Source: Tautonia marina (lineage in GTDB: Bacteria > Planctomycetota > Planctomycetia > Isosphaerales > Isosphaeraceae). From it: a stretch of 57,836 nt of DNA. The translations under genes were made by a program, and so were the position numbers. Location of the stretch: NCBI RefSeq assembly GCF_009177065.1, contig NZ_WEZF01000030.1, positions 1-57,836 of the forward strand, written 5' to 3'. Under the pieces are notes generated by a model. That model had not been told where the DNA came from. It worked only from the letters and a program-made list of their open reading frames with translations, and made no database searches. Below are positions 35,594 through 44,428 of this stretch, piece after piece (the stretch's first letter is position 1; every line of letters begins with the position of its first letter).

Positions 35594-35785
35594 AGCCACG
35601 GATGGAACACGGATGAAACACAGATCAGAGAACACGTGAGTTTTGAGAGGTCGTGAACCGTGTCTCTGTTCACGATTCGGAGCAGGAGCATCGGGAAAAT
35701 GGCTGGGACACGCTGTTGCGAACCCTTCTCCCCACACTTCTTTCTCTCCTCCCATCCGTGTTTCATCCGTGTTTCATCCGTGGCT
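35594..35785. repeat. Inverted-repeat element C with 32-base arms
   Basis: The left arm (35594-35625) and the complement of the right arm (35754-35785) agree at 30 of 32 positions. Each arm is itself built of repeats of a 13-base unit around CACGGATGAAACA. A central hairpin, TCGTGAAC with GTTCACGA (35651-35658 and 35668-35675), adds a second stem. No ORF is carried. It occupies nearly all of the gap between the SGL start and the sulfatase stop, so it may end or attenuate sulfatase transcription or shape the SGL promoter. Confidence 0.8.
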
Positions 35786-35799
35786 CAAAACCTCCCAAG

Positions 35800-37263
35800 T
35801 CACTGGCCCGTGTCATCGTCGCCGCGGAGGCTTTGAACAACCGAGGCTTGCCATTCGGCCAGGGCCTCGCTCATCGCGGCGACGCGGTCGGGGTGGTCGT
35901 CGGCCAGATCATCGGATTCGGTCGGGTCGGTGTCGAGGTCGTAGAGGGAGAAGGTGATCGAGCCGTCTTGCTGGGGAATCCGGTGGAGCTTCCACGGGCC
36001 GTCGATCCAGGCGGCGTGCCCGGGGAGTTCCTCACCCGATTCGAAGGTGGCGATCAGGCGCTCGGCCGGTTCGGTGGGAAGCGGGGGGAGTTCCTCGGGC
36101 AGCGGCTCGCCCGCCTGCTGGGCGGCAAGGTGGGCGGCCATGATCTTGGCGCTCGGGGTGCCTCGGCCGGGGCTGGGGGCGACCCAGAAGCCCATCGGTT
36201 TGTGACGAGCCTCCATCTCCCCGGCGATCAACGGGGCCAGGCTCACCCCGTCGAGCGGCCGATCGGGCTCAGGGTAGGAGACGCCGGCCAGCTCGATCAC
36301 GGTGGGCAGGATGTCGACCGTCCCACCTGGCAAATCGCTGATGCGTCCCTCGGGGATCGCCTCGGGCCATTCCAGGATCGTCGGCACGCGGAGGCCCCCT
36401 TCCCAGAGCTGGCCCTTGCGGCCTCGCAGTCCGCCGGTCGAGCCGGGACCGTTGTTCTGGGGGCCGTTGTCGCTGGTGTACCAGACGAGGGTTTGATCGG
36501 CGATCCCGCGCTCGCGGAGGCTGGCCCGCAGGCGGCCCATGGCGGCGTCGATGCCGGTGATCTCGCCGTAGTAGTTCTTGAGCCGGTTGGTCAGTTCGAG
36601 GTCGTCGTACGGCTCCCTCGTCTCGGGGGTCGCCTCGTGCGGCGTGTGCGGCGAGCCGAACCAGACGACCGCCAGGAAGGGGCGATCGGCGGCGGTTGCC
36701 TTGTCGATGAAGTCGAGCGCGGCCTCGACCGTCACCATCGAGCTCTCCCCTTCGAGCGGGACCGCCGTCCCTTCCCGGCTGAGGATCGGGTCATTCTCGA
36801 AGAAGTTCGGGGCCGACAGCCACGTCTCGAACCCGCTCGACCCGGGGTTGTTCGCCCCGTCGGGCCGGACCGAGCCGAGGTGCCACTTGCCGAAGTGCCC
36901 GGTGGCGTAGCCGGCGTCTTGCAGCAACTCGGCCACGGTGATCTCCTCGGGCCGAAGCTCGAATCCCCAGGAAAAGCAGCCGAATCGGACCGGATGCCGA
37001 CCCGTCAAGACGCTCCCCCGCGTCGGCGAGCAGACCGGCGCGGCCGTGTTGAACCGATCGAGCCGCAGGCCGACGGCGGCCATCGCATCCAGGTTCGGCG
37101 TGTGCGGGATCGGGTCGCCGTTGTAGCCGACGTCGCCGAACCCCTGATCATCCGCCATGCAGAGGATGATGTTCGGCCGCCTGGGCAGCTCGGCCGCCGG
37201 GGCAACGGTCGCGACACTCAGGAGCAAGAACAAGAGCAGGGGGGGGACTCGCAATCGGATCAT
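35800..37263 (-). CDS. Secreted type I sulfatase
   Basis: This 487-residue enzyme has a signal peptide (MIRLRVPPLLLFLLLSVATV, cleavage after APA) and a formylglycine sulfatase domain. The signature C78-S-P-T-R (within APVCSPTRGSVLTGRH) provides the Cys that is converted to formylglycine by a separate enzyme. Metal ligands fit D38 and D39 (MADDQGFGDVGYNGD) and the DN of WYTSDNGPQNNG. GHFGKWHLG is the second family signature. Substrate is a sulfated polysaccharide or steroid-like ester, which cannot be told here; marine and soil planctomycetes carry many paralogs. The ATG at 37263 starts the signal; the frame extends to 37854 without plausible coding. Confidence 0.95.
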   Translation of the reverse strand: MIRLRVPPLLLFLLLSVATVAPAAELPRRPNIILCMADDQGFGDVGYNGDPIPHTPNLDAMAAVGLRLDRFNTAAPVCSPTRGSVLTGRHPVRFGCFSWGFELRPEEITVAELLQDAGYATGHFGKWHLGSVRPDGANNPGSSGFETWLSAPNFFENDPILSREGTAVPLEGESSMVTVEAALDFIDKATAADRPFLAVVWFGSPHTPHEATPETREPYDDLELTNRLKNYYGEITGIDAAMGRLRASLRERGIADQTLVWYTSDNGPQNNGPGSTGGLRGRKGQLWEGGLRVPTILEWPEAIPEGRISDLPGGTVDILPTVIELAGVSYPEPDRPLDGVSLAPLIAGEMEARHKPMGFWVAPSPGRGTPSAKIMAAHLAAQQAGEPLPEELPPLPTEPAERLIATFESGEELPGHAAWIDGPWKLHRIPQQDGSITFSLYDLDTDPTESDDLADDHPDRVAAMSEALAEWQASVVQSLRGDDDTGQ

Positions 37264-37735
37264 CGGTGCCTCTCCTCGGCCGTCCGGTCGTCTCGTTCGA
37301 TGGATTCGTGCCCCACTTTCCCGGACCCTGGCCCCGAAGGCAAGCCTCCCGCCGTCTCGGCCTAGGGTGGAGACGGGAGCAGTTCCGACCCCGTCGATCG
37401 TCCCGCAACGAGGGCCGCGCCCGTCATGCCTCGTCGCCGCCAGGGTGAGTCGAGTCGTACCGCTTCCCGTCGAAATGGGTGGGATCCGGGTGCCCCGGGT
37501 CCCGCGCCGCGGACCCCGGGGCACTCGCCGAAAACCGTGAACCCACCGATGAAGACTGGACGCGGCACGACGCGAGGGACCTTGCAATCGTCCTGCTCGG
37601 GAGGAGGGCGTCGTCTTGAGCTTCGTGCCCGCATCGGGAGATTTTTCCGATCCGATCCCAAAAACTCCGGACGCGCCGGGCGTCGAGCGGCCAGTACGAT
37701 GGTGACAGGGCAAACCGTAAGGGGGGGCGGAGTCG
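37264..37735. other. Divergent region with a long hairpin before the sigma-factor gene
   Basis: These 472 bases hold promoters for the sulfatase and sigma-factor genes. A hairpin at 37490-37524 pairs GTGCCCCGGGTCC with GGACCCCGGGGCAC, with one bulged C and an eight-base loop. A related hairpin lies after the sigma gene at 40735-40755. No coding frame of good quality is present. Confidence 0.5.
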
Positions 37736-40696
37736 ATGAGTCGGAGGATCACCGGCAGGGCGCTGGAGGACCTGGGCAAGGTCTTCACGGTTGGGGCGAT
37801 CGGCCGCCTGAGCGACGGCGAGTTGCTCGCCCGGTTCCTCGACCGCGACGGCAAAGGCGCCGAGGAGGCGTTCGCCGCCCTGGTCGAGCGGCACGGGCCG
37901 ACCGTCCTGACGGTCTGCCGGCGGATGCTCGGCGATACGCACGAGGCCGACGACGCCTTCCAGGCGACCTTCCTGGTACTGGCCAGGAGGGCGGCGTCGG
38001 TTTCCGGGCGCGATCGGGTGGGGAACTGGCTCTACGGCGTGGCGCTCCGGGTGTCTCAGGAAGCCCGGCGTCGGGCCGATCGGCGGCGGCGTCGCGAGCG
38101 TCTGCTCGGGGACGAGGCTGGCTCGATCCCGTCGAGCTTCGCTGTTGCTCCCGACCCATCGGTCGAGGAACTCCGCCGGCTCATCGTCGAGGAGTTGGCC
38201 CGGCTTCCCGACCGCTACCGTGGCCCCTTGCTCCTCTGCGACCTCGAAGGCCGCTCCCGCCGCGAGGCCGCCGACCGTCTCGGCCTCCCCGAAGGCACCC
38301 TCTCTAGCCGCCTTGCCCGCGGCCGCGATCTCCTCCGAGGCCGCCTCGTCCGTCGCGGCCTCGCCCCCTCAACCTCGATCGCGGCGATGGGCCGACCGGC
38401 GTCGGCGTTCGTGCCCGCCTCGTTGGTGCGGCGGTCGGTCGAGGCGGCCTGGCTTGCAACCACTCGCGGTCTTGCCGCCGGGACGGTCCCGGTGGCGGTT
38501 TCCGGACTGGCAGGAGAGGTGCTCAGGACCATGTTTGTCTTCAAGCTGACGGCAGGACTGGCAGCGGTAGGCCTTGCCGCCACGGTGGCGTTTGGCGCAG
38601 CGTGGGCCATCGGCCCGCGAGAGCGTGGGCCGGTGGTCGAGGAGTTGGCGGTCGATGCGCTGACGGTCGAACCGCCCTCGATCGCGAAGAACGAGCCAAC
38701 CGAGGGCGAGTCGGGGGACGGACCGATCGCCCGGGGGGTGGTGGTTGATGAGGAAGGTCGGCCGGTCGAGGGGGCGGAGGTGACCCTGGTCATTCCCGGT
38801 CGGTCATACGTGATCGGAAAGACGGATACCGAGGGGCGGTTCGCGATGAACGCTCAGCGCCCGAACCTGGGAGAGCGGCCAGTGGTGGCCTCGATCGACG
38901 GTGGGAGAAGGCTTGGGTACGCGGTCTACGACTGGCAAAAGGCCCGGGATGGGGAGGAGGAGCTCTTGCGGGTCGTCCTCAAGCCCAGTCGAGAGGTCAT
39001 TCTCCGGGCCGAGGACGGGGAGGGCCAGCCGGTCGAGGGGGCGACGGTCGAGGTGATCGCGGACCTGACCTCGATCGTCCAGGCCCAGACCGACGAGCAG
39101 GGGCAGGCCGTCGTGCGGTTGCCGGCCGAGGCGCCGATCACCTGGGCCTTCGGGTTGAAGTCGGGCATCGGGTTCGACTACGCCGAACTGAGCCCGAGGG
39201 AAAACCAGGGGATTCCGGCCACGGAACTGCCGGATGAGGTCGTGCTGGCCCTCGACGGCGCCCGGACGGTGCAGGTGAAGGCGGTCGATCGGCGCGGCGA
39301 GCCGCTGGAGGGGATCCGCGTCTACACCTGGGTGATCGCGAAGCCGGGTAAGCGGGACAGCATCAACCTGGGCGGGGCCAGAAGCGTCTTCAAGGTCACG
39401 GGGGCAGACGGGATCGCCTCCTATGACTGGATCCCGGCCGAAACGACTCAGCCGATCTCGGTCATGAACGGCGCCGAGGATTACCATGCTCCCGACCGGG
39501 CCTTGATCGCGCCGGAGCTGCCGTCGGGCGAGACGGTCGTCGCGGAATTCGTGCGGAAGGGGGCGATTCGGGGGCGGGTGACGCACGCCGACGGATCGCC
39601 AGCCGGTGGGATCACGATCCTCGCGTCCGGCATGGGTTCCGGGTTCGACAACAGTTCGCGGCTCGAAACCCGGACGGAGGAAGATGGGACCTACGAACTC
39701 GCGGCAGAGGCGACGCAATGCTACATGATCGGCGTGGTGGACGAGATCTGGGCGGCGCCGAGCCGAGCAGGGATCATCGTGGAGGAAGGGGAGGAGGTCG
39801 AGGGCATCGACTTCACCCTCAGCGGGGGGGCGATCATCCGGGGGACGGTGACGCTCGGCCCGGACGATTGGCCGGTGCCGGATGCGAATGTGTACCTCCG
39901 CGAGGATGGCGGGATGATGCCGGAAGGTCTGAAAAGAGAGGGTGATATCTTCCTCCGTGAAGTTAGCCTCGGCCGATGGGCGAGGACCGATGAACGGGGG
40001 GCCTTCCGGGCCCGGGTCGGCCCGGGGACCTATTCCGTGGGGGGCCTGGCACGGACCGACATGCGCACGGTGGAGGCGGTCGAGGGGGGCGACTATGAGG
40101 TCGATTTCCGGATGCCGAGGCCCGAGCGCGGGCCGCTGGCCGGCCGGGTCGCGCTGGCGTCCGACCCGTCGCAAGGGGTCGAGGGGGCCATCATCGACGC
40201 GACTCCGACCGAACCGCAAGGGCTTCGCATGATGACCGTCACCAGCGGACCCGACGGCCACTTCAAGGCCGATCGCCCGCTCGATCGCCTGGAGATCATC
40301 GCCCGGAGCGCGGACGGGACGCTCGGCGGCATCATCACGAGCCCGGCCAACGAGAAGGAGGTGACGATCCTGATCGGCCCGCTGGCCTCGGCGACCGGGA
40401 TCGCACTGGACGAGCAGGGCGAGCCGATCGCGGACCAGGATCTGGACTTCGTGAGGGTCGTTCGGCCGGAGGGGTACACGGGCAGCGCCCACAGGGCCAT
40501 CCCCGGCCCGAAGGTGACGACCGACGCCGAGGGACGCTTCACGATGGGAGGGATGGTGATCGGCTGCCCGTACAGACTCTCCTTAAAGCGGGGCAACGGT
40601 TACCATCCGCTGATCGAGTTCACGCCGACCGAGCCGGGCCTGACGGATTTGGGCACGCTCAGGCTGGAGGAATCACGGACTCGCGTTCGGGAATAG
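37736..40696 (+). CDS. ECF sigma factor fused to a membrane helix and carboxypeptidase-regulatory repeats
   Basis: The 986-residue product joins a transcription factor to an extracytoplasmic sensor-like region. Residues about 28-95 are sigma-70 region 2 (ARFLDRDGKGAEEAFAALVE, TVCRRMLGDTHEADDAFQAT). Region 4 spans about 150-210 (LPDRYRGPLLLCDLEGRSRR, LGLPEGTLSSRLARGRDLLR). A hydrophobic helix at about 266-292 (LTAGLAAVGLAATVAFGAAW) follows, then six or seven CarboxypepD_reg/Spa-type beta repeats, for example GVVVDEEGRPVEGAEVTL (about 334) and GRVTHADGSPAGGITILASG. Typical ECF sigma factors have about 180-200 residues. This architecture is known in planctomycetes, and release by proteolysis is the likely control. 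No anti-sigma gene is adjacent. The ATG at 37736 has GGAG very near. Confidence 0.88.
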   Translation: MSRRITGRALEDLGKVFTVGAIGRLSDGELLARFLDRDGKGAEEAFAALVERHGPTVLTVCRRMLGDTHEADDAFQATFLVLARRAASVSGRDRVGNWLYGVALRVSQEARRRADRRRRRERLLGDEAGSIPSSFAVAPDPSVEELRRLIVEELARLPDRYRGPLLLCDLEGRSRREAADRLGLPEGTLSSRLARGRDLLRGRLVRRGLAPSTSIAAMGRPASAFVPASLVRRSVEAAWLATTRGLAAGTVPVAVSGLAGEVLRTMFVFKLTAGLAAVGLAATVAFGAAWAIGPRERGPVVEELAVDALTVEPPSIAKNEPTEGESGDGPIARGVVVDEEGRPVEGAEVTLVIPGRSYVIGKTDTEGRFAMNAQRPNLGERPVVASIDGGRRLGYAVYDWQKARDGEEELLRVVLKPSREVILRAEDGEGQPVEGATVEVIADLTSIVQAQTDEQGQAVVRLPAEAPITWAFGLKSGIGFDYAELSPRENQGIPATELPDEVVLALDGARTVQVKAVDRRGEPLEGIRVYTWVIAKPGKRDSINLGGARSVFKVTGADGIASYDWIPAETTQPISVMNGAEDYHAPDRALIAPELPSGETVVAEFVRKGAIRGRVTHADGSPAGGITILASGMGSGFDNSSRLETRTEEDGTYELAAEATQCYMIGVVDEIWAAPSRAGIIVEEGEEVEGIDFTLSGGAIIRGTVTLGPDDWPVPDANVYLREDGGMMPEGLKREGDIFLREVSLGRWARTDERGAFRARVGPGTYSVGGLARTDMRTVEAVEGGDYEVDFRMPRPERGPLAGRVALASDPSQGVEGAIIDATPTEPQGLRMMTVTSGPDGHFKADRPLDRLEIIARSADGTLGGIITSPANEKEVTILIGPLASATGIALDEQGEPIADQDLDFVRVVRPEGYTGSAHRAIPGPKVTTDAEGRFTMGGMVIGCPYRLSLKRGNGYHPLIEFTPTEPGLTDLGTLRLEESRTRVRE

Positions 40697-40734
40697 GTCA
40701 TCTCCTCGTTCCAAACCCATACGTGCCGGGGTGG

Positions 40735-40755
40735 CCGGGGTCGTGGCGACCCCGG
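40735..40755 (+). terminator. Compact hairpin after the sigma-factor fusion gene
   Basis: CCGGGGTCG and CGACCCCGG pair perfectly around a TGG loop, 38 bases past the stop at 40696. No T-run follows. It is the best terminator candidate for this gene, and resembles the hairpin at 37490-37524. Confidence 0.5.
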
Positions 40756-40850
40756 GCGAGGGAGGACGGCTTTCAGCGACGGCAGGCCTTCGGTAGGATG
40801 GTCGAGGAGGGGAACACTCCGACCCAATTTCGTCGAATCGAAACAGGCCA

Positions 40851-41066
40851 ATGACGAACCTGACCCCGGAACTTCTGCGAGCCATTCGCGAGGCGGGCGA
40901 CGAGCCGGTGCGGCTGGAAGACCCCGACTCTCGCGACCGATACGTGCTGATCCCGGCCGATCAGTATGACCGTCTGCTGGCTCTGGCCGACGCTCGCGAG
41001 CGTTCCGCCTGGCTCGACCGATCCGAGGAGGCGGCCAAAGCCTGGATGCGCGAGAATCCTTACTGA
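40851..41066 (+). CDS. Small antitoxin-like protein upstream of a PemK/MazF-like gene
   Basis: A 71-residue protein contains LEDPDSRDRYVLIPADQYDR, then LLALADARERSAWLDRSEEA. The central pattern, with a strand then ypaeqYd.l, is that of Phd-like or MazE-like antitoxins of planctomycetes and cyanobacteria, in which the C-terminus neutralises the toxin. It ends two bases before the ATG of the toxin-like gene, so the pair is one unit. The DNA-binding half is minimal, so it may not autoregulate. The ATG at 40851 is chosen because other starts shorten the N-terminal helix; no strong ribosome site is seen. Confidence 0.72.
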   Translation: MTNLTPELLRAIREAGDEPVRLEDPDSRDRYVLIPADQYDRLLALADARERSAWLDRSEEAAKAWMRENPY

Positions 41067-41067
41067 G

Positions 41068-41412
41068 ATGAGTCCAGGCGAGATTTACTGGGCCGTGTTC
41101 GAGGATGTCCCGGCCCACCCGGTCGTCATCGTCTCCCGAGAGGAGCTGAACCGGGGCGAGTCGGTCGTCGCGGTGATCGTCACCTCCGCCCACTTCGAAC
41201 GTCGGGCTAAATTGCCGAACTGTGTGCCGATCTCAGCCGGATCGTTCGGGCTGGGCAAGGATTGCGTCATCCAGGCCGAGTCGATCTTCTCGATCCGCAA
41301 GTCCCACCTCGACCTCGAAGCCGGGCCGCTTGGAACCCTCGACGATCTGACCTTCCGTGACGTGATCCGGGCGATCGGCCATGTCCTCCGCTCCGACTGC
41401 GAGCCCGAGTGA
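41068..41412 (+). CDS. PemK/MazF-family toxin-like protein
   Basis: This 114-residue protein begins MSPGEIYWAVFEDVPAHPVV, the usual start of PemK/MazF proteins (G-[DE]-[IV]-[YW]). It continues VIVSREELNRGESVVAVIVT, CVIQAESIFSIRKSHL and LGTLDDLTFRDVIRAIGHVL, matching the SH3-like barrel and the closing helix. In active family members a conserved Arg and Ser/Thr cut RNA. Here IVSREELN supplies the Arg. The ATG at 41068 is one base past the antitoxin TGA. Toxicity cannot be read from the sequence. Confidence 0.82.
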   Translation: MSPGEIYWAVFEDVPAHPVVIVSREELNRGESVVAVIVTSAHFERRAKLPNCVPISAGSFGLGKDCVIQAESIFSIRKSHLDLEAGPLGTLDDLTFRDVIRAIGHVLRSDCEPE

Positions 41413-41542
41413 CGAGTCGGCCGGCTCCGGTTCAAGGCCGAGCCGAGGAGTGGGATCGGCAATGGTTCTGCGAACCCGATCGGCCCGGCTCATCGGCCCA
41501 AACGAGGGGAGCGATGAGCCGAGCGAAGGCAGGGGGAGAGGA

Positions 41543-42067
41543 TCAGTCCTTCACGCGGGAGAGGACGAAGGAGTGGGTGCCGGCGGGCTTGCCGTCCATG
41601 TAGCCGGTCCACTCGCCGGTGATGGAGTCGGCGTCGTGCAGGAGGATGCGGCCTTCGTGCATGTGCATGTCGGTGGTGGGGTCGAAGTTGGTGCCGCCGT
41701 CGAAGGCGAAGACGAGGGCCTCGGGGGAGGAGGCTTCCTGGTCGAGCAACAGCCGGGGCTGGTTGCCGGCGGCGCAGTAGTGGGTGGCGCGGAGCTGGTC
41801 GCCGTCGAGGTGGTAGACGCTCATCATCTCGAAGCTGGTGCCGGGGCCGTAGGTCTCGACGATGGCGCTGTCGTTGGCGGTCAGGCGATAGGTGATGACG
41901 AAGACGTTCTCGCCCTCGCGCTGCTCCCAGGTGCCGACGAGCGACTTGAGCCGCTCGAACGCGGCCGGGGCATCCAATTTGCTGGGCTCATCGGCCACGG
42001 CCAAGCCAGAGGCGGAGGCGAGCACGAGGATCGCAGAGGCAATCGGCAAAAATCGTCGGACAACCAT
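41543..42067 (-). CDS. Small secreted protein with lipocalin-like strand pattern
   Basis: The product has 174 residues. A signal peptide (MVVRRFLPIASAILVLASA, cleavage near AVADE) is followed by KSLVGTWEQREGENVFVITY, then SAIVETYGPGTSFEMMSVYH, LDGDQLRATHYCAAGNQPRL and ITGEWTGYMDGKPAGTHSF. The W-strand start LVGTW and the alternating strands recall lipocalin-like or DUF1579-like barrels, but the match is weak and no ligand can be named. The ATG at 42067 is at the signal start; upstream in-frame codons give unlikely sequence. It is divergent from the kinase gene and convergent with the PemK-like gene. Confidence 0.75.
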   Translation of the reverse strand: MVVRRFLPIASAILVLASASGLAVADEPSKLDAPAAFERLKSLVGTWEQREGENVFVITYRLTANDSAIVETYGPGTSFEMMSVYHLDGDQLRATHYCAAGNQPRLLLDQEASSPEALVFAFDGGTNFDPTTDMHMHEGRILLHDADSITGEWTGYMDGKPAGTHSFVLSRVKD

Positions 42068-42381
42068 GGGCAATTGCTCCCAAAGGGGCCAAAGGCACGA
42101 GGGGAAGAACGAGCGTCCCGAAACCATCCTGGGGGCCGATCGGTTCCACCTCGGCCGAGGACGCTGCGTACATTTGTATCCTATCGGACGAGCGAGTGGG
42201 AAAAAATCATCCAAAACGACCTCAACCCGTGGATCGGGAAGGGGTGACCGATCCGTCGAAACCGACTCGCGAATGCCTTGCATGGCAGGATGAATTCCGG
42301 ATCGCTCGGACGTAGACTTGATTTTCACGGGACGGTCAACCACGGCCCCCCTGAGTGAGTGCAACGGAAGGACACCAACGG

Positions 42382-43653
42382 ATGAGCTGGCTCGCGATTC
42401 ACTGGAACGACGATCAGCAGGAGGCGGCAACGACCGTGCTGCAACGCGCCGAGGGGTTGCTCGCGAAGTTCCCGGTGAAGGCGGCCGCGGACGTGGCCGA
42501 CGAGCTGGAGCGGATCGGGTTCGAGACGGTCGAGCGCGTGGAGGAATTACGAGCCCTGATCGAAGGCCCCGACTCCGATCCGCCCGTGGCGCTCCTGCTG
42601 TTCGAGGACCGGGCGATCGGCGGGGGGGGAGAGGTCGATGCCCTGATTCAGGACTGCCTGGCCCGGAACATCGCCCTGGCCCTGAACCCGGCCACGGCCG
42701 AGGCGGTGTTCGAGGCGCTGCGGGCCAAACGGCGGGCCGTGGTGATCTTCAACCCCGTGTGCGGTTCCGGGAACGCGGAGAAAGAACACGCGCGGATTCT
42801 CGAACTGCTCGAACCGTCGATGATGCTCGACGTGAAGGAGACGACGCCCGAGGTCGAGGCCGGCTCGCTGGCCCGAGAGGCGCTGAAGGCGGGGGTCGAT
42901 CTGGTGATCGCCGCCGGAGGAGACGGGACCGTCTCCGAGGTGGCCGAGGTGCTGACCGGAACCGACGTCCCCCTGGCGATCATTCCGCGAGGGACCGCCA
43001 ATGCCCTGGCGGTCGCCTTGTTCGGGCCGCAACTGTATCTGGACCCGATCGGCAGAAGCTGCGAGGCGATCCTCGACGGCGTGACGCGGACGATCGATAC
43101 CGTGAAATGCGGCGATCATCAAATGCTCTTGCTCGCGGGAATCGGGGTTGAGTCGGGGATGGTCGAGCGGGCCGAGCGCGACCTGAAGGCACGCTTCGGA
43201 GTGCTGGCGTATCTGGTCGGCGGTTGGGAAGAAATCAAGGCGCAAAACGAATTTGACGTGGAGCTGGAGTGCGACGGCAAACGGCATCGGTTCCGGAGCG
43301 GGAGCGTGGTGGTGGCCAACGCGGCCCCTCCCAGCTCGGTCTTCGCCCAGGGCAGCGGCACACCGATCTATGACGACGGATTGCTCGACGTCACCACGCT
43401 TGTGGATGTGAAAACCCCCTGGGAAGCCGTGCAAACGATCATGCAACTGTTCCAGGCCGGCCTGACGCAGCAGGCTCCCGAGGAGCGGGTCATCACCATG
43501 CGGGCCGCCAGGGTCCGGGTCGAAACGAATCCGCCGCAGACGGTCGCCATTGACGGTGAACTGGTCGGCCAGACGCCGGTCGAGTTCGAGGTGGTGCCGG
43601 CCTCGCTTAAAGTCATTGTGCCGAAGCACGACGATCGGCGGCAGGCGGAGTGA
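42382..43653 (+). CDS. Diacylglycerol/lipid kinase-family protein with methylglyoxal-synthase-like front segment
   Basis: This 423-residue protein has a DAGK catalytic domain from about residue 119: VVIFNPVCGSGNA, then the nucleotide loop VIAAGGDGTVSEVAE (about 175-189), IPRGTANALAVALFG, and the C-terminal GSGTPIYDDGLLDVTTLVDV. Members phosphorylate lipids such as diacylglycerol or ceramide. Residues 66-112 resemble the C-terminal part of methylglyoxal synthase (EVDALIQDCLARNIALALNP, then ATAEAVF). The first half of that fold, with the phosphate loop, is not visible, so synthase activity is unlikely. A related fusion is known from cyanobacteria. The ATG at 42382 has GGAAGG before it; a GTG at 42355 is an alternative. 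Confidence 0.85.
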   Translation: MSWLAIHWNDDQQEAATTVLQRAEGLLAKFPVKAAADVADELERIGFETVERVEELRALIEGPDSDPPVALLLFEDRAIGGGGEVDALIQDCLARNIALALNPATAEAVFEALRAKRRAVVIFNPVCGSGNAEKEHARILELLEPSMMLDVKETTPEVEAGSLAREALKAGVDLVIAAGGDGTVSEVAEVLTGTDVPLAIIPRGTANALAVALFGPQLYLDPIGRSCEAILDGVTRTIDTVKCGDHQMLLLAGIGVESGMVERAERDLKARFGVLAYLVGGWEEIKAQNEFDVELECDGKRHRFRSGSVVVANAAPPSSVFAQGSGTPIYDDGLLDVTTLVDVKTPWEAVQTIMQLFQAGLTQQAPEERVITMRAARVRVETNPPQTVAIDGELVGQTPVEFEVVPASLKVIVPKHDDRRQAE

Positions 43654-43766
43654 TCGAGCGAATCGCCGAGGTCCGCTGGTCGGTTGCCCGAGCCGCGGGG
43701 CATTGCGATGATCGGAAGACAGGGCGGATCGTCCCGATCGAGGCGACGATTTTTCGAGATTCAAGA

Positions 43767-44372
43767 ATGAGGCACACGATGATCACGCGAATCACGATCG
43801 GAAGCGCGATGGCTGCCCTGGTGGTGGGAGGGCTCGCGAGCCTGGCGGCGCTCGGCGGGGGGCAGATCGGCCTCGCGCAGGAGGCTCCCAACCTCCGGCT
43901 CTCTCAGGAACGCTCGCCCCGTGGCGAGGCCGCCCGGCAAATCGCTGAACTGTTGCGCAACGGCGTGGACGTTGACCCGCAAACGATCATCGACACGATG
44001 CCTTCGCTGGAAGAACTGGCCAATCGTCGATCAGAGATCGCCGAGGAGTTGATGGAATTCTCCCTGGTGAAATTCCTGGAGCCTCCCTCCCCCACAGCCC
44101 AGCGGGGCACCTTTCACGCGGCGATTGAAGATTACATGATGTGGTCCGGTCATCGACTCGACGCGACGCTCGATCTGGCCGATTCGGACAATGACCGCCG
44201 CACGGCGATTGCCCGGGAAGTGGCGAAAATTCGTCGCGTCGAGGAGATTTACCGCGAACTGACCGAGACGCAAGGGGTCGGAGTCACGCCCCAAAATTTG
44301 CTCGCGCTCGAATTCAATCGCCTGCAACTGGAAACACGGCTCGCTCACGAACTGCTTGCCTCGGGACACTGA
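43767..44372 (+). CDS. Exported protein of unknown function
   Basis: This 201-residue protein has a signal peptide (ITIGSAMAALVVGGLASLAA, cleavage near GLAQ). The mature part is mostly helical and acidic, for example ARQIAELLRNGVDVDPQTI, IIDTMPSLEELANRRSEIAE, RLDATLDLADSDNDRRTAIA and RLQLETRLAHELLASGH. No motif or domain is recognised. An ATG 12 bases downstream (43779) has a GAGG ribosome site and could be the actual start; it would remove four residues. It lies 113 bases after the kinase-family gene on the same strand. Confidence 0.68.
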   Translation: MRHTMITRITIGSAMAALVVGGLASLAALGGGQIGLAQEAPNLRLSQERSPRGEAARQIAELLRNGVDVDPQTIIDTMPSLEELANRRSEIAEELMEFSLVKFLEPPSPTAQRGTFHAAIEDYMMWSGHRLDATLDLADSDNDRRTAIAREVAKIRRVEEIYRELTETQGVGVTPQNLLALEFNRLQLETRLAHELLASGH

Positions 44373-44398
44373 GCGGCACCACGAGCGGCCTTCCGTCC

Positions 44399-44416
44399 GG
44401 GCCGAGGGCTCCCTCG
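44399..44416. terminator. Short hairpin between convergent genes
   Basis: GCCGAGG (44399-44405) and CCTCGGC (44410-44416) form a seven-base stem with a four-base loop. It lies between the exported-protein stop and the PPK2 stop, a usual place for a two-way terminator. No T-run is present on either strand. Confidence 0.35.
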
Positions 44417-44428
44417 GCTCGTAACGGC

